A DNA stretch of 64,000 bases from Arcuatula senhousia (Eukaryota; Mollusca; Bivalvia; Mytilida; Mytilidae): contig OZ020309.1 of the NCBI GenBank assembly GCA_963971305.1, positions 8,363,001 through 8,427,000 on the forward strand. Reading direction: 5' to 3'. The position numbers and the translations under genes are program-made. This document shows, piece by piece, positions 1 to 29,856 of this stretch. Under the pieces are notes generated by a model. The model was not told where the DNA came from. It searched no databases and was given only the letters and a program-made list of their open reading frames with translations. How positions within the stretch are numbered: the stretch's first letter is position 1; each line of letters starts with the position of its first letter.

Positions 1-122
1 TTTTTGAGATTCAGATTACACAAGACAGGCACCCCATAGCGGGACGGACGGACAGACGGACGGACGGACGGACGGAGTGACCCGGCTACTAGACCTGCTT
101 TCGCCTTCGGCGACGCAGGTAA
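1..122. repeat. (ACGG)n microsatellite with hairpin tail, end of an interspersed repeat
   Basis: A run of GACGG units (about 42-76) is followed by a foldback, ACCTGC...GCAGGT, around 92-120. A tetranucleotide run next to a terminal hairpin is the layout seen in several other repeats of this window (for example 2281-2385). The body of the element lies outside the window. No coding content. Confidence 0.6.
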
Positions 123-352
123 AAATAGAACATTGGGTTAAACTGCATTTTTTTGCTAATAACTCAAAAAGGGTGACAGATTTTTGAATTTTAATTGAGA
201 TAAAAGTGATCAGCACCTTAAGATCCACCATATTGTCGGATGACCCCCTTATTAAACTTATGACCCTTTCAATGTCAAATAGATTTTGCCTAATAGCCTT
301 TACTTCAGGCACATATGTCAGGTGAGCGATAGAGGCTCCTGAGAGCCTCTTA
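123..352. repeat. 3' fragment of a pearl/Helentron-like element
   Basis: The segment has the phrases seen in the large elements at 40561, 50474 and 54591 (a block like TGTCGGATGACCCCCTTATT) and ends with AGGTGAGCG followed by the hairpin GAGGCTCCTGAGAGCCTC near 333-350. It is a degenerate 3' end only. Confidence 0.55.
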
Positions 353-960
353 TTCTAAAAGGGAAGGGGCCACAAACCCCATATACAGTATCAACCTTCC
401 TTAACTGGATATAACCATCATATTAAAATTTAATATCAATTGGCACACCCACTACAGCTAAATTTATTTGCTTAGACAAACTTTAAATAAAAATGGCGGT
501 TTTTGCCCCTTCGACCACTAATTTCTCAAAAATGGTTCAAGATATAGCAAATCTGATTGAAAAACTCAGGCAGGGATTTTCACAAGGATTCCAATGAAAA
601 AAGATTTTCAAAATCGGACCACAGATAAAAAAGTTGATTTTAGGGGTGTGGCCCCTTTTTGACCCCCTGTAGCAATGTAATGGTGCAAAATATATCAAAA
701 CCATTGACACATTTAGTTGACAGAATTTAATATGGAATTCAACAAAAAAGTATTTTCAAAATGGAATGAATAATAAACATTTTATAAGTTTTGTCACTAC
801 ACCCATTTTAGCCCTTTTTCTAAAATGGTAGGGACCGAAAACTCAAAATACAATACCAACCCTCCTTTAGTGGTAACAAACATCATATCAAAATTTCAAA
901 ACAAGCAGTCAATATTTACTCAAGTTATCACACGGAAACCAAATGTCTACAAATGACAAC
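353..960. repeat. interspersed repeat body, related to 6835-7480
   Basis: This block aligns by eye, with scattered substitutions, to the block at 6835-7480 inside CAT intron 6. Shared phrases include CACTACAGCTAAATTT, TTTTGCCCCTT, GCAAATCTGATTGAAAAA and AATCGGACCACA. The other copy is bounded by a (GAC)n run and a terminal hairpin; this one lacks those ends. No ORF of note. Confidence 0.65.
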
Positions 961-1252
961 ATCAGCAAAGACCCATTTCTGGACATTGAACAATTAACAT
1001 AAAGAGGGAAGAGACAACCAAAACCTTTGACAATGATTCCTGACTTAGGCACATCTGTGGTGCTGACAATTTTTTCTGATTGTTTTGGTCATAGTTATGA
1101 TTTAGGGTAAAAAATCATATGCAAAATATTTATTAGGCATAATCTGCTTACTAACTACATAATTAGTATTAATAAGTTCATCAATTATATCATAACAAAT
1201 ATTCCCTCATCACAAACATTAACAAATAAAATGAAAGAACCTTAGTGAGCAC

Positions 1253-2385
1253 GCTCACATACCCCACGCGTTCTGCTATTTGCCTATATAAATTAACCTG
1301 GAGCTCGTAAACTTTTTGCGAATTAAAAATATGATATAACATACACAGTAGTTACATATGTTATGTTTCTTGCAAACTACGTTTTGTTTAATTCTTTTCA
1401 GTAGTTTCAGAGGAGTTGCGATCACAAACTGTAATCATGATTTTCTGCAAATTTCTAAGTCCAAAGGTCCATAACTCCAACAACAATTTGCGAATCAAAA
1501 ATTCCAGATAAAATGCACAACTACATATGGTGTTCTTCTCGCATACCAAGTTTCGTTAAATTCTGTTCAGTAGTTTAAGAGGAGTTGCGATTACAAACTG
1601 TAATCATGATTTTCTGCAAATTTCTAAGTCCAAAGGGCCATAACTCCCACAAAAATTTGCGAATCAAATATTCCCGGTAATATGCACAATTACATATGGT
1701 GTTCTTCTCGCATACCAAGTTTCGTTAAATTCTGTTCAGTAGTTTAGGAGGAGTTGCGATTACAAACTGTAGTCATGATTTTCTGCAAATTTCTAAGTCC
1801 AAAGGGCCATAACTCCCACAAAAATTTGCGAATCAAAAATTCCCTGTAATATGCACAACTACATATGGTGTTCTTCTTGCATACCAAGTTTCATTTAATT
1901 CTGTTCAGTAGTTTAAGAGGAGTTGCGATTACAAACTGTAATCATGATTTTCTGCAAATTTCTAAGTCCAAAGGGCCATAACTCCCACAAAAATTTGCGA
2001 ATCAAAAATTCCCGGTAATATGCACAACTACATATGGTGTTCTTCTTGCATACCAAGTTTCATTTAATTCTGTTCAGTAGTTTAAGAGGAGTTGCGATTA
2101 CAAACTGTAATCATGATTTTCTGCAAATTTCTAAGTCCAAAGGGCCATAACTCCCACAAAAATTTGCGAATCAAAAATTCCCGGTAATATGCACAACTAC
2201 ATATGGTGTTCTTCTTGCATACCAAGTTTCATTTAATTCTGTTCAGTAGTTTAAGAGGAGTTGCGATTACAAACTTTGATCACAGACTGACGGACGGACG
2301 GACGGACGGACGGACGGACGGACGGACGGACCAGTCAAAAACATTATACCCTTCGCAACTTCGTTGCGTGGGGTATAATAATACA
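1253..2385. mobile_element. Helentron-like non-autonomous element with a 169-bp minisatellite core
   Basis: The element begins near ATACCCCACGCG (1259) and ends near CGTGGGGTATAATA (2364-2380), so its two ends are inverted copies. The core is a tandem array whose unit is 169 bp: the phrase TTTTCTGCAAATTTCTAAG recurs at 1441, 1610, 1779, 1948 and 2117, exactly 169 bp apart. An (ACGG)n run (2289-2330) and a terminal stem-loop (CGCAAC/GTTGCG) follow. Inverted ends, minisatellite core, microsatellite and 3' hairpin match the layout known for bivalve pearl elements and Helentron-associated INEs; the family name is inferred. Confidence 0.7.
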
Positions 2386-3238
2386 CTAATATATCAAAAT
2401 TAAAACATCACATAAATAAGAATTTCATTCAATGCCCTATGGATAGGAAGCTATGTTTTATGTCTAGCATGTAATATATTCATAGAATAATTCATTGAAA
2501 AACAAGAACACATATTTCTTTGCATTTTTAAGTTGAATCTTAATTGAATCAATATACCATTTTTTTTTAAATTGGAATCATAAAACAATTATAACTATTT
2601 GTTAAAAAATTATAATTGTGCCAAAAAGGTTTATCTATACATCTGATGAAATTTCTTAAAACAGAAATTTTAAGTTATTGGTAAATCTTTGAGGTTGGTT
2701 AAGAAGCTTTATATTTCACTTCTTTCAAAAGTACTTTAAAAAAATTTGTATCCTATAATTTAAGGTACACTTTTTGCAGGTCTGAAATTCTTTACAAATC
2801 ACTGAAGAAATGAAGCCAGTGAAAATGTACACATTGTTTTTTCCATGGAGCATGATTGTCAAGTGTTATACATGTACATAAATAGAATATACTTCTCATA
2901 AGAAGAAAGTGTTTTGTAATAATCAAAACTGACTAAATCCTTAATTCTATAGTAAAAAAGGTTCACAATGGATTAAACTAACTACAATCTTAACTCATCA
3001 AAAACAGTTTACCACATTATTTCATTTATATTCTGACTAAAGAATTTTTTAAATTGCCGTTTCATTTACAGGAACTAACAAGATTATTTGTCAATTATAT
3101 TTGATTACTAATTGTCCTAGTATTTAAACATCAATGGTGTCTGTGATTCTTGTTACAACTTAACACTTGGTCCTTCACAACACAATTTTCTGTTTAATAT
3201 TCACTGTTTCAATTTGATGAAATTCAAATGTCTCGTTC
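2386..3238. other. AT-rich sequence just downstream of CAT (putative 3' UTR and flank)
   Basis: This stretch begins right after the CAT stop codon on the minus strand. It is AT-rich, has no supported ORF and no clear transposon ends. The 3' UTR of CAT should lie in its upper part. I could not identify a polyadenylation signal with confidence. Confidence 0.4.
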
Positions 3239-22649
<19,411 letters not shown>

Positions 22650-22981
22650 TTTGGAAGCTGTCACTTCAGTTGACACCAAAGAAAATGTACGTATTATCGA
22701 AGGCTTTGAACGAAGTCCAAAAACAACTTGTGTAATTGGTGTCACAAAAGGTGAAGGCCAAACGATAAGCTTGGAGTGCGTTCGATTTGTGAATAAAAGA
22801 ATTTATTTATTAAGAGAAAGTTGCTACGGTATTAATCATTAACTATAAATTGACTTGTTTTATTTTACAAATATTTGTGTTTTTATATAAATTTTAGCAT
22901 CATTATTGATAAATAATTATTAAAATCAAAAATGAAAGTAGGAATTCAACTATCGAACAGATCGAACTTCCACTTCCGGTG
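22650..22981. promoter_or_regulatory. CAT-side half of the divergent CAT/NADSYN1 promoter
   Basis: This 332-bp stretch separates the CAT start codon from the DNA transposon and must hold the CAT 5' UTR and proximal promoter. At 22972-22981 lies ACTTCCGGTG, whose complement CACCGGAAGT is a full match to the ETS/GABP (NRF-2) consensus. That motif is known to be common in bidirectional promoters. The TSS itself cannot be placed. Function is inferred. Confidence 0.5.
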
Positions 22982-22991
22982 GGGTGATATA

Positions 22992-24060
22992 GGGTTACAC
23001 TAATGTCCTGACAATGTCCTGACGATGTCCTGACAATGTCCTGACGGGCTATAACTTTTTTGTTTCTTGATGGATTTTAATGAAATTTGGACATATTATA
23101 GATATTATGATGTAGTTTATGAAAATAAATTTTGAATTTTGAAAAAAAAGTTTTTTTCGATGTTTTTGATGAAAATCGTGTAAAAATCTGTCCTGACGAT
23201 GTCCTGACCGTCAGGGCAGTGTCCTGACGGCTCATAACTTTTTTGTTTTTTGATATTTCTTCTTGAAAATTAGATATGATTTAGATATATTAAAGTAGTT
23301 TATGGAAATATTCTCAAAAGTTTGATAAAGTATGTCTTTGTAGAAATTTTTTTACAAAAACCGGGTACCGTACTTGCGCGAATCGACTCGATCAGGGCAT
23401 TGTCCTGACGGCTCATAACTTTTTTATTCTTTAACATTTCTTCCTGAAAATTTCACACAATTTAGATAATATGAGGCAGGTAGAACCTGTTACGCTCCCG
23501 AGGTTTCAATTAATTATTTTTTTTTGTTCGAAAATAAAAACAAACTAGCTTTTCTTGTGGGTTACGTGAGCGTTTAATGACGTCTAAAATTTTCAAAGAT
23601 AAAAACGTCAAAAAGACGCCGAAAGTTCGGGAAAACAAGCGCGTGCTATACCGGACGTTGAAGGAAAATTCAGCTCATAGTACAACTAAAATATTGACAT
23701 TTCTACCATTATCGCTCCCTTCGGGAGCGTATTATATTGTAGTTTTTGCAAATAGTTTTAAAGTTTTGATAAATGAGGTATTTGTTGACAAGTTTTTACA
23801 AAAACTCGGAACTATACTTACGCTGACCTTACTCGGTCAGGACATTCAGGACGGCCCATTACTTTTTAAATCTTATGAAAAATTCAATGAAATTGGAAGA
23901 TATTTTAGAAAAATAATGTAGTTGATGTAAATATCTATAGTTTTTGGACAAATGATTATATACTTTGTAAGTTGATAACGAATAACAAGTACCAAGACTG
24001 CACAGACTACAATGTCCTGACCGCTCCTAACTTATTAAATCTTTGACAACAATTTTTTAA
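22992..24060 (+). repeat. left inverted-repeat arm of the DNA transposon
   Basis: Built of modules that start with TGTCCTGACGG followed by CTCATAACTTTTTTG (near 23040, 23220, 23400, 23840 and 24010). It pairs with the right arm (28980-29770), with an extra block at 23485-23790 that the right arm lacks. That block is bounded by ACGCTCCCGAGG and the hairpin CGCTCCCTTCGGGAGCG, so it may be a small later insertion. Confidence 0.7.
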
Positions 24061-24597
24061 AAATATATCTGATCTAGTTTCTCTTCTTTCTTTATTTTAA
24101 CTGACCAACAAATAGATATCATTTAATTTACAAGACAAATCCTTATGCCACAATCCTGGTTATTCATTGATTTATTAATTCTTTAATCTAATTAAGGGCC
24201 GTAAACCAATACCAATGTGATTAAACTTTATTGGTTTGTTGACGATTGTGTACACGAGGCTTGTTAATTTAATTGATTAATTAAAATGATGATCAGCTAA
24301 ATTTCGGAAAACTATCATTGAAGTATTTAATCAAAAAAAGCTCAAATAATTATGACATTAGACATTATTTTATTTCAGCCAATCAAGGACCTTTGCAGGC
24401 AATGACAATTAACATTTATGATTTAAAACAGTACATAACAGACATAGCTTAGCAATACTGCAATTGTTTATATAAATTAATTGTAATGCAAAATATATAA
24501 TGCATGTGTGTGTTTGTGTGGAACAAGCATGGTTGACTATATTAATAAGAATAGATACACAGTGTGTTAATGATATAGATATTCATCTCTCAGCTAT

Positions 24598-24669
24598 GGA
24601 CACCAAGGGACGGTGCTTAAGGAAACACTTTTATTTTTTTTTAAACAAATAGTGTTCCTCCTCGTGTCC
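24598..24669 (-). other. 3' UTR stem-loop 1 of the LINE
   Basis: Outer stem GGACAC with GTGTCC and inner stem GGAAACACT with AGTGTTCC, the loop being T-rich. A related stem-loop follows at 24729. LINE reverse transcriptases often recognise such 3' RNA structures; that role is inferred here. Confidence 0.6.
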
Positions 24670-24728
24670 AAAGCAGAGAGACAAACTTAATTAAATATTA
24701 AATATCAAATTATTTGTTTAAGTGCTAC

Positions 24729-24805
24729 AGACACCAAGGGACGGTGCTTAAGGAGATACTTAATAAAATATAGAGTGATTTAAAATGGTACTCCTCCTCG
24801 TGTCT
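24729..24805 (-). other. 3' UTR stem-loop 2 of the LINE
   Basis: Same design as 24598-24669, 131 bp away: outer stem AGACAC with GTGTCT, inner stem GGAGATAC with GTACTCC. Base changes against stem-loop 1 are matched on both sides of the stems, which points to selection on RNA pairing. Confidence 0.6.
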
Positions 24806-24881
24806 AAAGCAAATAAACAAAACATAAGTGTACCCCCCTTTTGATTTGTTGCTGGAGAAGACAGGTGTTCAGATATAAATA

Positions 24882-27620
24882 TCATTTGCAATTCTTTTTA
24901 ATAAAACTGCAAAGGTTATGTAATACAGCTTTATCTTCACAGGTCATTAACCAAAAGAATTTTTCGTTATTATTTAAGTTTATAAAGTTATGACATGTTT
25001 TTGAAATAATATCAAACAGTTCCTGTCTTTCTCCAACAAAATTTGTACAGGTGATAAGAAAGTGCATCTCATCCTCTACTTCTTCAGAGTCACAGTGAAG
25101 ACAATGTCTAAGGTGTGGAGGTATACCCTGGTATCTACCAGATTCAATCCGCAAATGATGCGATGAAACTCTAAGCTGTGTTAAGCTTCTCCTCCACTCA
25201 AAATTGCTAATAAGACTCAAATAGTTTTCAAACCCATGACTAGTTTTAAATTTAACAAAAGTTCTTAATTTGCCTTCTGAATTGTTGGATAGTTGGTTCT
25301 CCCATAATTTAATGTATGAATCTTTAATAATATTTCTAATTTTCTCTTTTGACTTGTAATTGTCCTTCAGTTTTGGTATATTTTCTATAATTTTATGGAT
25401 AGAAGCACTCCATGAAGGTTTATGCTGTTCATGTAAAAGTTTGGATTCTTGGTAAGCATCATTTAAAAGGGGAAATTTTTCATTGTTTTCTAAACGAATC
25501 CAATAATTGATCATAGCTTTAACAATGTCAAAATGAAGTGGAAATCTACCCAGTTCTGAAAGAACAGCAAAATTTGTGGTCTTTTTGTGTACCCCAAGTA
25601 TAAATTTACAAAATTTTATGTGCAATTTTTCACAGGTAATGTTACCATTCCTAAATTTAGCAGTATAAGGGTTGAAAAATCCCCATATCTCACAGCCATA
25701 TAAAAGAATAGGCTTTATTGTATGATCAAATACATTGATACTAGTCTTTACATTAGGGTTATAGGTCAAAAAGTCTTTTTGTAATTTAAAGTATGCCTTT
25801 AGACTCTTTTTGTATAACTCATTTTGAGCAAAGGAGAAGGTACCAGAAGCACTAAAAAACACACCTAGATATTTACAGTGTTGCACACATTCTATATTAA
25901 ACTCTTTGTAGTTGAACTTATGCTCTATGTGTCTGCCTGCCTTGTTGAAAATTAATACTTTGGTTTTTTGGGGGTTTACAGTAAGACACCAATCATTGCA
26001 GTACCTACTTAGGATATCTAGTTTAGATTGAAGTCCTGTGGCACTGGTGGATAGAAGAATTATATCATCTGCATACATTAAGCAGTTCAAAGGTTTTCCA
26101 TTTAAAATTACTGGGTCAGGAGAGTTTTCAAAAAGATCAGGAAGATCATTTATGAAGATTTTAAACAAGTTAGGACTTAAATTGTCTCCTTGTTTGACCC
26201 CAAGTTGGATGGAAAAGAACTCTGTCAATTCATTTTTAATTTTAACACATGAGTTACTTATTTCATACATTCTTTTGATAATATTATAGAAACGATTACC
26301 AACCCCAATTTTTAACAGTTTTAGTTTGATCCCCGCGTGTACCACAGTATCAAATGCTTTTTGAAAATCAACAAAGCAGGCATATACTCTGCCATCTTTA
26401 GAGCCGCAATATTTGTCAAACACACATTTAAGTATAAATAAGTGGTCAGTTGTTCTAGCTTTTCTTGTGAACCCAACCTGACACTTGTTAATAATATTGT
26501 GTTTTTCAAGAAAAAGATCTAATCTTGTATTAATGATACTGTTAAACAGCTTTCCAATTGCGTTAGTGACAGATATACCTCTATAGTTATTTGGATCACT
26601 AATATCATTGGCTTTATGAATTGGAGTAACAAAGCCTGTTGCCCAACTTTCTGGATAATTTCCACTTGAAAGGCAAGCATTAAATAATCTATGTAAACAT
26701 GGCACAAGATTACTTTGTGCTGATTTGAGCATGTTATTTGATATATTATCTAATCCTGGTGATTTGCCACATTTTAATTTTGATATAGATTTTGTAATCT
26801 CATCAGTAGTGATCAACATATCTAATTCATTAAAAACTTTTTCTTTTTCCAAAGTGTCAAGTAGGCTCTCAAGATGATTTAAGCGTTCTTGAAAGTTTTG
26901 TTTTATTTGGTTTAAACCCTTAAAGTGAGATACCCATGTTGATGGATCAACAGCAGAGCTTTTTTCATCTTGTCCCTTTTGTTGTCTTAGTTCATTAATC
27001 AGATTCCAATAAAGCTTTGGATTGTTGTCATGAAGAGAATCTAGCTGGTCTAAAATAGACTGTTTATATTGTCTATATTTGTACTTTCGTAGTTTGTTAT
27101 ACTCTCTTCTAAGTTTATAAAAATGGTTTTTTACAGATGCATCTTTTGGATATTTTGAATATATTTTTCCATAGCTAATAAGATTGAATCGCAACTTTTT
27201 TAGGTCATTGTCAAACCACTTTTTATTTTTCGACTTTTTGGAATTCTTGCATATTCGACGCCTCTTAAGGGATATCTTAGCAGCTGAAAAAATCACTTCA
27301 GCAAGCTCTGCTGCTGCACCATCAACAGATTCTTTTGAGTTATCAATCACTTTAGAGTTAAAATCATCAATTTTAGTTTGGATCTCTGATGAACACATGG
27401 CAGCTTGGAATTTATGTTGTGAATCATCTGACCATACAAAGTTAGGGGAGATAGATTTTGTTACCCCTGTATTGATAGGTCTTGATTCTGGAATATATTT
27501 AGCAGACATATTCCATTCCAATTTACAATGTGTGTCTGAGAGTGTGGGATCGAATTTTGAAACCGAGAAGGTCAGAACCTGATCCAGGATATCCTCCGAC
27601 ACAATGACATAGTCAACCAC
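24882..27620 (-). CDS. LINE ORF2: endonuclease end, reverse transcriptase, C-terminal zinc motif
   Basis: 912 uninterrupted codons from the Met at 27620; in-frame coding (NKHNGASVVDYV) extends to about 27640, so the true start is missing. Residues 1-45 are the end of an apurinic-type endonuclease (VDYVIVSED...LSDTH). The reverse transcriptase has VDFQKAFD (first catalytic Asp near 418), GVKQGDNLSP and the YADD box at 516-519. A CxxC...H...C motif (CLHC...HFLITC) lies near residue 860, as in many CR1/L2/RTE-like elements. With no stops or frameshifts the insertion looks young, though dead on arrival for lack of the endonuclease. Confidence 0.9.
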   Translation of the reverse strand: MVDYVIVSEDILDQVLTFSVSKFDPTLSDTHCKLEWNMSAKYIPESRPINTGVTKSISPNFVWSDDSQHKFQAAMCSSEIQTKIDDFNSKVIDNSKESVDGAAAELAEVIFSAAKISLKRRRICKNSKKSKNKKWFDNDLKKLRFNLISYGKIYSKYPKDASVKNHFYKLRREYNKLRKYKYRQYKQSILDQLDSLHDNNPKLYWNLINELRQQKGQDEKSSAVDPSTWVSHFKGLNQIKQNFQERLNHLESLLDTLEKEKVFNELDMLITTDEITKSISKLKCGKSPGLDNISNNMLKSAQSNLVPCLHRLFNACLSSGNYPESWATGFVTPIHKANDISDPNNYRGISVTNAIGKLFNSIINTRLDLFLEKHNIINKCQVGFTRKARTTDHLFILKCVFDKYCGSKDGRVYACFVDFQKAFDTVVHAGIKLKLLKIGVGNRFYNIIKRMYEISNSCVKIKNELTEFFSIQLGVKQGDNLSPNLFKIFINDLPDLFENSPDPVILNGKPLNCLMYADDIILLSTSATGLQSKLDILSRYCNDWCLTVNPQKTKVLIFNKAGRHIEHKFNYKEFNIECVQHCKYLGVFFSASGTFSFAQNELYKKSLKAYFKLQKDFLTYNPNVKTSINVFDHTIKPILLYGCEIWGFFNPYTAKFRNGNITCEKLHIKFCKFILGVHKKTTNFAVLSELGRFPLHFDIVKAMINYWIRLENNEKFPLLNDAYQESKLLHEQHKPSWSASIHKIIENIPKLKDNYKSKEKIRNIIKDSYIKLWENQLSNNSEGKLRTFVKFKTSHGFENYLSLISNFEWRRSLTQLRVSSHHLRIESGRYQGIPPHLRHCLHCDSEEVEDEMHFLITCTNFVGERQELFDIISKTCHNFINLNNNEKFFWLMTCEDKAVLHNLCSFIKKNCK

Positions 27621-27715
27621 ACTTGCTCCATTATGTTTATTAAATAGGTATTAATAGCCTTGTCGACCTACATAGTGCATATAGCTGATCTAGTGCTAAA
27701 TTCAGATAGTCTTAA

Positions 27716-28093
27716 CATAGTGCTTTTGAACAGCAAACAAATGGATACGATTGTGGTGTGTATGCGATTGCTAACTTGATTGAGTTTTGCCACAAAGGAA
27801 CAATTTTTGTACAGAGACAAACCAAATTCGTCGAGAAGAACATGAGACAGCACTTAATTGAATGTTTGGAAAATGAACACTTTTTACCATTCCCACAATT
27901 GCCTTCATCAAACAAAGACTTTGTCCGCATACACACCAGGAAAATAGAATGTAATTGTTTTTGTGGAAAACCAGACGTTTATGAGGATATGGTTGGATGC
28001 GTAGGTAAACGTGGACGGATGATTTGTGCAAAGTGGGCACACCAGTCATGTTCCGGGGTTTCTGGTGACTGGTTTTGTGATGAACATATCTAG
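27716..28093 (+). pseudogene. ULP1-type cysteine protease end fused to PHD finger (transposon gene remnant)
   Basis: The frame opens after a stop at 27713. It reads EQQTNGYDCGVYAIANL, which carries the Gln and Cys active-site motif of C48/ULP1 proteases (Q...DCG). The end of the fold follows (RQHLIECLENEHFLPFP). Then comes a PHD finger, CNCFCGKPD...WAHQSC...WFCDEH (about residues 77-125). The protease His and Asp regions are missing. ULP1-PHD proteins of this kind are frequent in invertebrate DNA transposons. A splice acceptor-like CATAG sits at 27716-27720, so this could be a last exon. The LINE lies directly upstream and may have separated it from the rest. Confidence 0.65.
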
Positions 28094-28979
28094 AAACAGT
28101 TAGACTACTTGTGACACTGTGTGCTGTTGAATACTGGTAACTTGTTGTATTCATAAATTTTTTTAGTATATTTGTCATGTGTTATGTCTTACTTAGTTTT
28201 GTTTTGTATTTGTTTTTTTTTTGGATAGTTTTGTTTGTGTTATCTTATTGTTAAAATTGTAATTGTTTAATGTTATTCTATTTGTCATGTCTTTCTTATA
28301 TTTTGGGTTTTTTGTTTGTTTTTTTTTTTTTACTTTTTGTTGAATTTTATATGTTTATGTGGTTTTGTTGTTGATATATAACATACTATTATTACTTCAT
28401 TTGTTTATTTTCTGAAATAAAAATCCTGCTCAAAATCCTACTTCCACCTCCCCGTTGGTGAGCAGGGGGCAACAAGCCGTTACTGTGCTTGGCGAACGGA
28501 AGGGGTACCACAATGTTGTCATGATTAACTAATTATCAAAGGCCAGACGTCTAGACAATTTTGTTTATGTAATTATCACCTTTAACAAGATTAGGCGGAC
28601 TAATACTTTTATTACCCGTCCCAATCAACAATAATTTAATTAGATTAATCATGATTACTTGTAAAGACTTTCGACAGAATGAAAAGTAAAACTATAACCA
28701 AACGTCTATTAAGACTTACTAAAACTACAAAACACAAAATAAGCAAAAATATATATGCAATAAAGAAATACATTAAACACCGAAGTTATTAGCTCGTCAG
28801 AATTGTCCCAATAATGATTCAACTTTTGTCCAAAAACGCCTTTGTCAGAATTTTGTCAAAACCTTTTTCAGAAAAAAACATATGCATCATAAATATATAA
28901 TCTAATTTGGCGTAGCAAAATTTATTGTCTGGAACTTTGTTGTCATTTGTATTTCATTAAAATACAACCAAAGACGAAA
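28094..28979. other. AT-rich interior of the DNA transposon
   Basis: T-rich sequence after the ULP1-PHD stop, with a possible AATAAA near 28416 that could end its transcript. From about 28500 some words (AATTTAATTAGATTAATC) resemble inverted copies of 24170-24300. No ORF. Confidence 0.4.
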
Positions 28980-29770
28980 AAGTTTCAGCCCGTCAGGAGT
29001 CTGGGTAATGTCCTGACCGAGTCAGGCCAGGGTCGGCAAGATACTCAGTTTTCTTATTCATTTGATCACTTGTTTTATCAAAAAATTTTAAAAAGTTTCC
29101 AAAAACATCATATTTATATCTAAAATGTTTTTAAATCTCATAAAAAATTGACAAAGAAAACAAAATTTATGCACTGTCAGGACATTGTCTTGACCGGATC
29201 AGATTAGCGTAAGTACGGTCACAGGTTTTTGTACATTTTTTAAAAACCAAAATCCATATCTTATAAAGACTATAAAACTATTTTTAAAAACAACATTATC
29301 GTATCTAAATTGTGTCAAATTTTCAGGCAGAAATGTTAAAGAATAAAATAGTAATGAGCCGTCAGGACAATGCCTTGACCGAGTCAGATTCGCGCAAGTA
29401 CGGTACCCGGTTTTTTGTACAATTTTTTCTAGAAGGACATACTTTATCAAAACTTTGAAAATATTTCCATAAACTAAATTAATATATCTAAATTATATCC
29501 GATTTTCAAGAAAAAATATTAAAAAACAAAAAAGTTATGAGCCGTCAGGACACTGCTCTGACGGTCAGGACAGCGTCAGGACAGATTTTTACACGATTTT
29601 CATCAAAAACATCGAAAAGAAATTTTTTTTTCCAAATTTAAAATTTATTTTCATAAACTACATCATGATATCTATATTATGTCCAAATTTCATTAAAATC
29701 AATTCAGAAACAAAAAAGTTATAGCCCGTCAGGACATTGTCAGGACATCGTCAGGACATTAGTGTAACCC
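28980..29770 (-). repeat. right inverted-repeat arm of the DNA transposon
   Basis: Inverted copy of the left arm: GTCAGGACA modules near 29000, 29175, 29355, 29545 and 29730, ending ATTAGTGTAACCC at 29770 beside the 9-bp duplication. The phrase GCGCAAGTACGGTACCCGG (29390-29409) has its complement at 23363-23381. Confidence 0.75.
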
Positions 29771-29856
29771 CTTCCGGTGACCGAAATAGAAAGTTGATAA
29801 ATTTATATTGCTAGGGTGTTTTGTCCAAAGAGTGTCAACAACCTTTCACCTCAGTC
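29771..29856 (+). promoter_or_regulatory. NADSYN1-side remnant of the divergent promoter
   Basis: Only 78 bp separate the right target duplication from the NADSYN1 ATG, so this is mainly 5' UTR. The duplicated site here reads CCTTCCGGTG, which keeps the GGAA core but loses the flanking A of the ETS match. NADSYN1 transcription may therefore depend on sequence now inside, or beyond, the transposon. Confidence 0.45.

Larger units (their letters stand above)
24590..27655 (-). mobile_element. 5'-truncated non-LTR retrotransposon (LINE)
   Basis: A minus-strand LINE nested in the DNA transposon. The ORF frame is open only from about 27642, inside the endonuclease, which marks the 5' truncation. 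The 3' UTR (below 24882) holds two tandem stem-loops and ends near 24590. The exact ends and any target duplication were not resolved. Confidence 0.7.
22982..29770. mobile_element. 6.8 kb DNA transposon with long inverted repeats and 9-bp target duplication
   Basis: Flanked by the perfect direct repeat CTTCCGGTG (22973-22981 and 29771-29779). The right end read inward is GGGTTACACTAATGTCC; the left has GGGTGATATA before the same sequence. The inverted arms carry repeated GTCCTGAC words and extend, with gaps, roughly 800-1000 bp each. Inside lie a ULP1-PHD coding remnant (plus strand) and a LINE (minus strand). A 9-bp duplication and long TIRs fit Mutator-like elements; no transposase core is visible, so the superfamily is uncertain. 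It splits the region between the divergent genes CAT and NADSYN1. Confidence 0.8.

Noticed and set aside
16..312. ORF rich in RPSVRPSVCPSV on the minus strand, and similar DGRTDGRTD ORFs near 2290
   Set aside because: They are translations of (ACGG)n/(GTCC)n microsatellites at the ends of repeats.
23577..23921. 114-residue ORF inside the transposon arm
   Set aside because: It runs across a small insertion and arm modules, with no domain and no counterpart in the other arm.
27184..27582. 132-residue plus-strand ORF opposite the LINE
   Set aside because: Antisense shadow of the LINE ORF.
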